From JAGNGI01 sp035448825 (lineage in GTDB: Bacteria; Fidelibacterota; UBA2242), in NCBI GenBank assembly GCA_035448825.1, contig DAOTJS010000003.1, positions 62,001-126,000 of the forward strand: a stretch of 64,000 nt of DNA, read 5' to 3'. Below are positions 44,801-52,099 of this stretch, piece after piece. The notes beneath the pieces were generated by a model. It saw only the letters and a list, made by a program, of their open reading frames with translations, was not told where the DNA came from and searched no databases. Made by a program: the position numbers and the translations under genes. The stretch's first letter is position 1. Every line of letters starts with the position of its first letter.

Positions 44801-47800
44801 GATAAAATCCCGCATCTCCAGGTCCGATATTGGCAGTAAAAGGTCCTTGGCTGACAAGTTCACCGTTAACATAGAGCCGTAGATTGCTACCATCATAAGT
44901 TCCAGCCAAATGGGTCCACTCCCCGATCGTTATCGGATTTGTACTGATGACTCCGTTATGAGCACCGCCAGGATTTCCATCGCTAACAACGAAATCGAAG
45001 CGCGGCTCATCGGACGGACCGAGATTGTTGATGCGGAGTTCATAAGCGTACCAGGGCTCAGCATTCCAATAAGGACGCGAAACCAGCACGGCTGAATTAC
45101 CATTTTCGGGTAAATTCAGCGGGAAAACCCAGGCTTCGACTGTTATGGCTTTACCGGTGATAATATAGGCACTGGGATTAGCTGCTGGATTGATTGGACT
45201 ACTGTCGGTTACACGTAGTCTGGCTTTCTGGCCATTTAAATAAACCGAAGCGTTTAGAGCAGGACCATATCCATTAAAAATATCAACGGCCAGCGTTTGT
45301 CTGGGTGAACTATCGTCAATCTCAAAACTCCGATTACCTTCAAAACCTTCCCAAACCCAGACCGTACCGGCAGGAAGTGTAATAAGACCTGTATATTTAT
45401 ACCCAACAGTTTTGCCAGTCCCAGACGGAAATAATACATCCACTGTATAGATACCATCACTATCGGAATCGTCCATCGGCAATGAGCCAGGCACCCAATT
45501 CAATGGTACAGCATCACCTTGCAGGGATACTGCGCTAAAAATGCCTTCATAGCCAGACATATCAACTGTAAATGTGACAGTAACATCCTGCGTAATGGGA
45601 TTACCACGATAATAAATGACCGGTTTGATTGGTTCCAGGACAATATTTGCTCCTCTAATTACTAATTCCCGATTTTCCACGCTTTCCCAACCATTATTAG
45701 TCCATTTCGAATCAGGAAATAATCTGAATTTCCAACCGACGATATCACCGGGATTACCAGTTACAACGGTTGTAAAGAGGTAAATATTCGGATTGCTCTC
45801 ACTGGGCAACATTTTCTGATGAGAATCCCAGCCATTGAAATCACCATTTACGACAATAGAATCAGCAGGATTTGCAGGATCAAACCAACCATTTGCGATG
45901 AAGTCAGTCAGGTCGGCCTGGAAAGTTATCGTAAACTCGCTGACAGGACTCCCGGGTTCGGTCTGCAATTGATCAAAAAGGGTCGTTCCCCTAACAAAAT
46001 CACCCATAGTTGTGTTTTCAGTTTGTATGACGATTTGCCAGCCGACGATTCGATCTTTGTCCAATATACCGTTATTATTTACTCCATTCCAACCTACTGC
46101 ACTAAAACCCTGATCATTCGGAAACTCGGCACCACGATCTACCAGCGGCATCCGAATCTGATTCCAGCCGGGTTGCATATCAAACACGCCCGATTTCCAA
46201 TATAGCCATTGCTCAGTGCTGTTGGGAGTCCCATCATAGACGGCATCACCACCGACATCCAGAAGATTAAATTCAAAAAAAGTTTTTTCACTCTGCGAAG
46301 CTGGGATCGTATTATAAAACCATATTGTCAAATAATCAGCCCTGGAAACATCAAAATATTCTCCGACCGGAGCGGTTTTTTTATACTCAATCGAGGCTTT
46401 TCCACCCCAATCATCACCATGATTGATTGTCCATTCGACTTGAAGCGCCGCACGACCTTCTTTAACTATGGAGTAATTATCCGATAGATTAATTTGACCC
46501 GATCCGGTTGCCCAACTTGAAACCAGTGGATCACCGGTGGTATTGTCAAAAGAATAACTCAAAGCCGCTGTACCACCACCGCCACCTTGTGTCATAGCCA
46601 TAGCATAATTAGAGTAATCTGAATAACCGTAAACGTTATAAGCCTGTACGCGGTAAAAATACTGGGTTGAGGCGGCCAAGCCCTGATCCTGATAAGTAGT
46701 CGTATTGGCTCTAACATTCGTAATTTGCATAAAAGTTTTGCCACCGTCCATACTGCGCTCAATTATAAATCCCTCTTCATTATCGGAATTGTCATTCCAG
46801 CTTAGATCAATTTGTGAAGCAGAGACAGCCATTGCTCGAAGGGGATAAGGTGCGGAAGGCACTTCACTGCTGCCGCCACCCTTTTCTACTTGCAATTGGT
46901 CAAAAAGAGTCGTTCCACTAACAATATCACCCAAAGAGGTATTTTCAGTCTGAATATTGATTTGCCAGCCGACGATTCTGTCCTTGTCCAAAATACCATT
47001 ATTAGCTACTCCGTTCCAGCCCGGCGCGCTAAAGCCCTGATCATTCGGATTTGCTATCCCGCGATCCACCAGCGGCATCCGTATCTGATTCCAGCCGGCT
47101 TGCAGATCAAATACTCCCGATTTTCGGTAGAGCCATTGCTCTGCGCTATTGGTAGTCCCATCATAGGCGGCATCTCCACCGGCTTCCAGAAGATGGAATT
47201 CGAATAAAGTTCTCTCACTTTGCGAAGCCGGCACTGAGTTATATACCCATAGCGTCAGATAATCCGCACCCGAAACATCAAAATATTCACCAACCGGAGC
47301 AGTCTTCTTATACTCAATTCCACTATTGCCACCCCAATCATCCCCGTGATTGATTGTCCATTCAGATTGAAGCGCTGCATGACCTTCTTTAACTATGGAG
47401 TAATTATCCGATAGACCAATTTTACCCGATCCGGTTGCCCAACTTGAAACCAGTGGATCAGCGGTGGTATTGTCAAAAGAATAACTCAAAGCCGCTGTAC
47501 CACCACCGCCACCTTGTGTCATAGCCATAGCATAATTAGAGTAATCTGAATAACCGTAAACGTTATAAGCCTGTACGCGGTAAAAATACTGGGTTGAGGC
47601 GGCCAAGCCCTGATCCTGATAAGTAGTCGTATTGGCTCTAACATTCGTAATTTGCATAAAAGTTATGCCGCCGTCCATACTGCGCTCAATTATAAATCCC
47701 TCTTCATTATCGGAATTGTCAATCCAGCTTAGATCAATTTGTGATGCAGAGACAGCCATTGCTCGAAGGGCAAAAGGTGCGGAAGGCACTTCACTGCTGC

Positions 47801-49436
47801 CGCCCTTTTCTACTTGCAACTGATCGAAAAGAGTCGTTCCACTAACAAAATCACCCATAGTTGTGTTTTCAGTTTGTATGACGATTTGCCAGCCGACGAT
47901 TCGATCTTTGTCCAATATACCGTTATTATTTACTCCATTCCAACCTACTGCACTAAAACCCTGATCATTCGGAAACTCGGCACCACGATCTACCAGCGGC
48001 ATCCGAATCTGATTCCAGCCGGGTTGCAGATCAAATACTCCCGATTTTCGGAAATACCAGTACTCTGCACTATTGCAAGTACCATCATAAGCGACATCTC
48101 CACCGGCTTCCAAAAGATGAAATTCGAATAAAGTTCTCCCACTTTGCGAAGCTGGCACTGAGTTATATACCCATAGCGTCAGATAATCCGCACCCGAAAC
48201 ATCAAAATATTCACCAACCGGTGCGGTTTTCGTATAATTAATTGTACCATTGCCGCCCCATTCGTTTTCATGGACTATCTGCCATTCGACTTGAAGCGCC
48301 GCGCGACCTTCTTTAACTATGGAGTAATTATCCGATAGATTAATTTGACCCGATCCGGTTGCCCAACTTGAAACCAGTGGATCACCGGTGGTATTGTCAA
48401 AAGAATAACTCAAAGCCGCTGTACCACCACCGCCACCTTGTGTCATAGCCATAGCATAATTAGAGTAATCTGAATAACCGTAAACGTTATAAGCCTGTAC
48501 GCGGTAAAAATACTGGGTTGAGGCGGCCAAGCCCTGATCCTGATAAGTAGTCGTATTGGCTCTAACATTCGTAATTTGCATAAAAGTTATGCCGCCGTCC
48601 ATACTGCGCTCAATTATAAATCCCTCTTCATTATCGGAATTGTCAATCCAGCTTAGATCAATTTGTGATGCAGAGACAGCCATTGCTCGAAGGGCAAAAG
48701 GTGCGGAAGGCACTTCACTGCTGCCGCCGCCCTTTTCTACTTGCAATTGGTCAAAAAGAGTCGTTCCACTAACAATATCACCCAAAGAGGTATTTTCAGT
48801 CTGAATATTGATTTGCCAGCCGACGATTCTGTCCTTGTCCAAAATACCATTATTAGCTACTCCGTTCCAGCCCGGTGCGCTAAAGCCCTGATCATTCGGA
48901 TTTGCTATCCCGCGATTCACCAGCGGCATCCGAATCTGATTCCAGCCGGGTTGCATATCAAACACGCCCGATTTCCAATATAGCCATTGCTCAGTGCTGT
49001 TGGGAGTCCCATCATAGACGGCATCACCACCGACATCCAGAAGATTAAATTCAAAAAAAGTTTTTTCACTCTGCGAAGCTGGGATCGTATTATAAAACCA
49101 TATTGTCAAATAATCAGCCCTGGAAACATCAAAATATTCTCCGACCGGAGCGGTTTTTTTATACTCAATCGAGGCTTTTCCACCCCAATCATCCCCGTGA
49201 TTGATTGTCCATTCAGATTGAAGCGCCGCATGACCTTCTTTAAATATGGAGTAGTTATCTGATATGTTAATCTGACCTGATCCGGTAGTCCATGTCGAGA
49301 CCAGCGGATCACCGGTGGTATTGTCAAAAGAATAACTCAAAGCCGCTGTACCACCATCTTGTCCCCTAACATTGGTTAAGCCGATCGCAATGACCACCAC
49401 TAAAAAAAGATTACGAGTCAATTGTTGAAATTTCAT
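41874..49436 (-). CDS. giant secreted multidomain protein with type A sorting domain (2520 aa)
   Basis: Signal peptide 1-25. Residues 29-1163 hold four jelly-roll-like, probably carbohydrate-binding units (TAALSYSFDN, EYFDVSGADYLTLWVYN, QIRMPLVDRG, GILDKDRIVGWQI); the first three are each followed by a fibronectin III domain (ASQIDLSWIDNSDNEEGFII) and a glycine run. About 1164-1390 are two starch-binding-like (CBM20-type) modules (VVNGDFNGWDSHQKM, VSLQGDAVPLNWVPG). About 1400-1600 is a LamG/concanavalin-like domain (GKAITVEAWVFPL, GVIDEVRLWNVSRS). Then an Ig-like domain, the HFAPVYTGNPYLAMN domain (about 1989-2105), two GWNIVSF-type repeats (2115-2280), a related HYLPITETNPYLPMN domain and the sorting module (2430-2520, QNYPNPFNPTTTLRYDLP). 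No catalytic domain is evident. AGGAGGA ribosome site. Suggests glycan adhesion at the cell surface. Confidence 0.87.
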   Translation of the reverse strand: MKFQQLTRNLFLVVVIAIGLTNVRGQDGGTAALSYSFDNTTGDPLVSTWTTGSGQINISDNYSIFKEGHAALQSEWTINHGDDWGGKASIEYKKTAPVGEYFDVSRADYLTIWFYNTIPASQSEKTFFEFNLLDVGGDAVYDGTPNSTEQWLYWKSGVFDMQPGWNQIRMPLVNRGIANPNDQGFSAPGWNGVANNGILDKDRIVGWQINIQTENTSLGDIVSGTTLFDQLQVEKGGGSSEVPSAPFALRAMAVSASQIDLSWIDNSDNEEGFIIERSMDGGITFMQITNVRANTTTYQDQGLAASTQYFYRVQAYNVYGYSDYSNYAMAMTQGGGGGTAALSYSFDNTTGDPLVSSWATGSGQINLSDNYSIVKEGRAALQVEWQIVHENEWGGNGTINYTKTAPVGEYFDVSGADYLTLWVYNSVPASQSGRTLFEFHLLEAGGDVAYDGTCNSAEYWYFRKSGVFDLQPGWNQIRMPLVDRGAEFPNDQGFSAVGWNGVNNNGILDKDRIVGWQIVIQTENTTMGDFVSGTTLFDQLQVEKGGSSEVPSAPFALRAMAVSASQIDLSWIDNSDNEEGFIIERSMDGGITFMQITNVRANTTTYQDQGLAASTQYFYRVQAYNVYGYSDYSNYAMAMTQGGGGGTAALSYSFDNTTADPLVSSWATGSGKIGLSDNYSIVKEGHAALQSEWTINHGDDWGGNSGIEYKKTAPVGEYFDVSGADYLTLWVYNSVPASQSERTLFEFHLLEAGGDAAYDGTTNSAEQWLYRKSGVFDLQAGWNQIRMPLVDRGIANPNDQGFSAPGWNGVANNGILDKDRIVGWQINIQTENTSLGDIVSGTTLFDQLQVEKGGGSSEVPSAPYPLRAMAVSASQIDLSWNDNSDNEEGFIIERSMDGGKTFMQITNVRANTTTYQDQGLAASTQYFYRVQAYNVYGYSDYSNYAMAMTQGGGGGTAALSYSFDNTTGDPLVSSWATGSGQINLSDNYSIVKEGRAALQVEWTINHGDDWGGKASIEYKKTAPVGEYFDVSRADYLTIWFYNTIPASQSEKTFFEFNLLDVGGDAVYDGTPNSTEQWLYWKSGVFDMQPGWNQIRMPLVDRGAEFPNDQGFSAVGWNGVNNNGILDKDRIVGWQIVIQTENTTMGDFVRGTTLFDQLQTEPGSPVSEFTITFQADLTDFIANGWFDPANPADSIVVNGDFNGWDSHQKMLPSESNPNIYLFTTVVTGNPGDIVGWKFRLFPDSKWTNNGWESVENRELVIRGANIVLEPIKPVIYYRGNPITQDVTVTFTVDMSGYEGIFSAVSLQGDAVPLNWVPGSLPMDDSDSDGIYTVDVLFPSGTGKTVGYKYTGLITLPAGTVWVWEGFEGNRSFEIDDSSPRQTLAVDIFNGYGPALNASVYLNGQKARLRVTDSSPINPAANPSAYIITGKAITVEAWVFPLNLPENGNSAVLVSRPYWNAEPWYAYELRINNLGPSDEPRFDFVVSDGNPGGAHNGVISTNPITIGEWTHLAGTYDGSNLRLYVNGELVSQGPFTANIGPGDAGFYLGGTWNNYFDGVIDEVRLWNVSRSQEEIQNVMNQQLVGDEVGLVGYWPLDQDVEVNGSYPVCVDKTANHNDLLMQNGARIVSAYAPSVEPEIAPEFQAQELFGVANVNFSYRPLCSGWPKPTLTLVTGPRGLIINGEWVYWTPTTAGHYWFVLEARNSAGVTQGNYHIWVDSIRVSTDTHNNNNVLLSVYNNGFVGNTLPDLNGNGFQYNGTNGLFIGSLIIAQSANQVSGKLYNNEFGTLEQVHSVGSLLTGFDQAFESRFNDTRKLNPIGVEVVQRTHSKSTNPDQNYVLVEYEIYNKSGRQLTDLYIGLGMDWDVGSNATQNYAGYDAEKRLSYAFLNDETPYFGMTALTGNVSGYRTWLANSGEDENADVFLYRAMTQFSDLPSSAGDIRNVLGTGPYTIPVNGSITAVFALLAGDNLADLRVNADAAVAVDLGGEIPVLSHFAPVYTGNPYLAMNIYITDATIDGVTLGVGDEIGIFDGELCVGAGVVTGSIAPYLPLVAATDDPTTPEKDGFTSGHTISYRLWNRDQCLEITSVQATYTQGVGIFSSQGTAVVSLAGSHSVSQTIALDLGWNIVSFYSIPANPDMLNIFQNLVSNNSLIKIQNETGNAVEKLGAIGWVNNIGNMAATEGYYVKVASNQTLTIEGNGVTLPLEIPLNTGWNIMSYPATSAQNALNVIQSLIDNNKLQKVQDEVGNAIEKLPVIGWVNNIGNFEPGEGYYIKVNSTASVTVNQPAKAPLAKSQMAPLAVSPSHYLPITETNPYLPMNVYVMSANVEGEPLKTGAEIAIYHQNQCITAAALPYPLNTENAYLPLIIGADDPLSEEIEGFNENDPISFKIWDGNEELLVSAKAVKYEDNAGILKFNAHGTIVVELEAQRIPKEYSLHQNYPNPFNPTTTLRYDLPKPGKVEIRIFDLQGRLVNQLVSEYQEVGKYSVVWNGCDSHGVPVPSGIYFYQLNTGSYSKTRKAILMK
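45945..49352. repeat. four tandem ~924-bp units
   Basis: The same stretch (GTGGTATTGTCAAAAGAATA in plus-strand reading) recurs near 49317, 48393, 47469 and 46543, a period of about 924 bp. The fourth unit lacks the fibronectin part. Blocks of identity are shared in different pairs, so the units are mosaics. Confidence 0.88.
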
Positions 49437-49705
49437 CTCGTCTTCCTCCTTATTTAAGTTTGAATGTTAATAAACAGCAGTTGGTCAATGATGGCCGTTT
49501 CCAGCGACAGATAAAAATCGTATCGAGATTATTTTTAATTTTTTACCAATATTCATCAATCACCAACAATCGTTAGAAAATACGTAGGTTTTTTATCGAT
49601 TCCAAATAAATATTTGCAGAAAATTAGCGGTTTTAAAATAGGCGTTGGAATGCTATAACTTATTAGTAATAAAACATGTATCATATTTGAATTAATGGCT
49701 TATTA

Positions 49706-49721
49706 TGTGATTAGTATCACA
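49706..49721. promoter_or_regulatory. CRP/FNR-family-like binding site
   Basis: TGTGATTAGTATCACA fits the consensus TGTGA-N6-TCACA exactly. It lies about 270 bp upstream of the 2520-residue gene start. It could activate the secreted-protein operon; the distance is longer than usual. Confidence 0.4.
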
Positions 49722-49841
49722 TTAAGCGCCAATAAATTGCGCACGCCGTTACGTCATTTAGATTTTGATTCTTTTTAATGATAAAGCTCCAGCCCATTGC
49801 TTCAGTTTCTGCATCAGTGGCCAATGGCTATGACTGACTAT

Positions 49842-49893
49842 CCAAACCAATTTCCGCCCCGCCCCAAGCGGGGCTAAATTGGTTTCGGCGTAT
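49842..49893. repeat. AAACCAATTT hairpin repeat, copy 1
   Basis: AAACCAATTTCCGCC then a CCCCGCCCC/AAGCGGGGC core and AAATTGGTTTCGGCGTAT. The outer arms and the inner GC arms pair to form a long hairpin. A nearly identical copy is at 62392-62443 and a variant at 62526-62566. Confidence 0.75.
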
Positions 49894-49909
49894 TTAAAGA
49901 AAACCCAGC

Positions 49910-50305
49910 TCAATTATCCTTAGCACCCAGATTGATCCAATCCTCGATCAATTTGATTTCCACTGAGCTTAAATAAAAAGGACCGCCGAAAGGCATGCGT
50001 TCACCTCTGGAAGGTGTCGGTTGAGATATTTTTTCATATAAAAAACTATGGTCGGCGTCGCCCGGTATCACTACCTTGCCATTATCACTGCCGGACATTA
50101 AACCTGCGTAGGTCGTCAGATCAAGGTGCGGCGAAGTATCGCCGGCATGGCATCCTATACAGTTATATTTAGCGCTTCTGAAAATGGGATCAATGTCTAA
50201 AATGTAGCTGGGTTGCGTGGCTTCGTCACCTTCACAACCGATTAGTCCGAGGCTTAATAAGACGACGCACATTATTCCAAGTAAGATTATCGTTATTTTT
50301 CGCAT
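49910..50305 (-). CDS. small lipoprotein c-type cytochrome
   Basis: 131 residues. Signal peptide ends in the lipobox LIGC (Cys24). One haem site CIGCH (Cys49, Cys52, His53) follows, and RMPFGG offers the likely Met axial ligand. SFLYEKI and LIEDWINLGAKDN match the Planctomycete-type cytochrome c domain (PSCyt1-like) common in the FCB group. Electron carrier at the membrane, partner unknown. It follows the PorV-like gene by 11 bp. Confidence 0.85.
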   Translation of the reverse strand: MRKITIILLGIMCVVLLSLGLIGCEGDEATQPSYILDIDPIFRSAKYNCIGCHAGDTSPHLDLTTYAGLMSGSDNGKVVIPGDADHSFLYEKISQPTPSRGERMPFGGPFYLSSVEIKLIEDWINLGAKDN

Positions 50306-50316
50306 AATGCACCTCT

Positions 50317-51228
50317 TTATAGGTTCTGGGCAATGCTAAAGGCAAAAACATTGCCGGCATGTCCGAGACTGTACCAGGTCAGGTCAATTTGTAAACGATT
50401 AATTACCAAGCCGCCGCCCAGCGAAGAAGAGTTGAAAAAGTTGGTAATGGTCTGCTGAGTGTTGATTTCAAAACGCCGACTGGATGTTCCCCAGCGCAGG
50501 AAATAATTTTGTCCGAGAATGAATTCGCCGCCGATCTTTATGATATTTTCTCCGGATGAATAATGCATAAAGTCAGCCGCAATCACCATTGGCAAATGTT
50601 CGAGTTTCTTGGAAATGCCAGCCATTAGCGCCGGTTGAATTTTCTCATCATCGTTGATATATCCAGAAAGCATTTTCCCGAAATTCGTATAAGCCAGACC
50701 AACTGAGAACGTCGAAACCGAATCATAATACAATAAACCCGCCGAACCCAGCCAAGCCTTCGAATTATAATTAGCTAAGTCGGAATTCACGAAGGTTGCC
50801 GTTAAGCCGGCGCTGAATTTGCGAGTAACAGGAACCCCATAAGCCAGTCGCAGATTCAAATCGCCGACGTGGAATTCGCCGAGCTCATTACCATCATTAT
50901 CACTCTCGGTAAAATTCCCATAGTCCAGATAGCCGCCCAATGCCGCCAATTTACCACGCCCTGGCGCCTGCCAGACAAACAGGGCGTTGGTTGATTGAAT
51001 GTCCAGTACGTAACGAGTATAATTTACCTGCCATTTGTTCGGCACGAGTGCCAGAATTGCCGGATTATACGCCACGCCGGACGAATTGCGCGTCTGAGCA
51101 ACCATCGCCGAACCCATACCCCAGCCGCGAGCATCAATCGGTTGGTAAAGTCCCTGATAAAGGGCTTGCGCCGACACTCCGCTCGCTAACGCCATTCCGA
51201 CTAATATCAATCTAAATTTGCTGTTCAT
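50317..51228 (-). CDS. PorV/PorQ-like outer-membrane beta-barrel
   Basis: About 303 residues from the ATG at 51228, which gives a clean signal peptide (LILVGMALASGVSAQA); two in-frame ATGs lie upstream at 51240 and 51255, inside the preceding gene. The mature part starts with PIDARGWGMGSAMVAQTRNS and AYNPAILA, the typical beginning of PorV/PorQ (FadL-like) barrels, and continues as amphipathic strands. PorV carries type IX cargo to the sortase complex, and several proteins in this window have type A sorting domains. Exact subtype uncertain. Confidence 0.75.
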   Translation of the reverse strand: MNSKFRLILVGMALASGVSAQALYQGLYQPIDARGWGMGSAMVAQTRNSSGVAYNPAILALVPNKWQVNYTRYVLDIQSTNALFVWQAPGRGKLAALGGYLDYGNFTESDNDGNELGEFHVGDLNLRLAYGVPVTRKFSAGLTATFVNSDLANYNSKAWLGSAGLLYYDSVSTFSVGLAYTNFGKMLSGYINDDEKIQPALMAGISKKLEHLPMVIAADFMHYSSGENIIKIGGEFILGQNYFLRWGTSSRRFEINTQQTITNFFNSSSLGGGLVINRLQIDLTWYSLGHAGNVFAFSIAQNL

Positions 51229-52099
51229 CGCTACTTTCATTGATTTCTTCAACATTCCACTGCTCGAGAGTCACTTTGTTCCGTCGCCGAATACTCCAAT
51301 AAGCCAAAAATGCTATCAACGGTATAATTAACCACAAAATATTCTGAATGTCCAGAAGAAAAATCCAATTGTACTTTTTTTCGATATAGGTTTGCCACCG
51401 GTTTATCAAATCGTCATACTCGCAATTAGTTACTTTTAGGACAGCTCGTTCGAAATTTTCACCGTCCCGCATCCTTTCCAAAATCGCAACAGCGGTTCCG
51501 TCGCCGTAAACATTTTCGATAAATTCAATTATCGAAGCGCTTTCGGCATAAGCCAAATCAGCCTGCGGTTGATTGAATTGTAAAATTCGTTCTAATTTTG
51601 CCAGTGGAATCAGCTGATCTCGGACTAATGCCTTCGAAATGACAACTCGCTCACGTAAATCGAATTCGCCGGCATAATAAAGCGCCAGACCTTCGTTGAA
51701 CCAGACCGGCGTCAGATTCGACGGCACAAATTGGCCCTGCAATAGATGAATAAGTTCGTGAACGACAGTCTTGCGATATTCCCGCATAGTACTGCGACTT
51801 ATGTCAGGCGATCGGACTACCATTAAATCCTGTGGGAAAAGAGTGACTGCCCCAACCCATTGCGGCAAATCGCTGCCGACAACTTCCTCGAAATCGGCTG
51901 AGCGCGCTACGATCTGGATGCGAATGGTATCGGCTGTCGTTTGCCAGATGGCGGGCACATTCGGTAGAGTATTCAAAATCGAGGTACGCGTAAATTCCGC
52001 TAGCTTTTCATAACCGTCCGGATGAATAATTTTTATCTGAGGCGCAGCCACCAGGATTTGGCAAGTCATTATTAATCCGATAAAAATGCGGCGTGACAT
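51212..52099 (-). CDS. membrane-anchored peptidase MA-like zinc metallopeptidase
   Basis: 295 residues. A signal peptide (ILVAAP) precedes a gluzincin domain with TVVHELIHLLQGQ (His114, Glu115, His118) and the downstream ligand in VWFNEGLALYY (Glu136). A TM segment near 255-275 and a basic tail RRRNK anchor it. The ATG overlaps the priA stop (TGATG); a GTG one codon earlier is possible. Faces the periplasm; substrate unknown. Confidence 0.85.
   Translation of the reverse strand: MSRRIFIGLIMTCQILVAAPQIKIIHPDGYEKLAEFTRTSILNTLPNVPAIWQTTADTIRIQIVARSADFEEVVGSDLPQWVGAVTLFPQDLMVVRSPDISRSTMREYRKTVVHELIHLLQGQFVPSNLTPVWFNEGLALYYAGEFDLRERVVISKALVRDQLIPLAKLERILQFNQPQADLAYAESASIIEFIENVYGDGTAVAILERMRDGENFERAVLKVTNCEYDDLINRWQTYIEKKYNWIFLLDIQNILWLIIPLIAFLAYWSIRRRNKVTLEQWNVEEINESSDEQQI

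Larger units (their letters stand above)
49437..49909. other. upstream region of the giant secreted gene
   Basis: No gene. It holds a CRP/FNR-type palindrome (49706-49721) and one AAACCAATTT hairpin repeat (49842-49893). AT-rich; a clear -35/-10 pair was not found. Confidence 0.5.

Noticed and set aside
44505..49262. Several plus-strand open frames of 60-130 codons across the giant gene
   Set aside because: They recur at the repeat period and lie antisense to a strongly supported 2520-residue protein.
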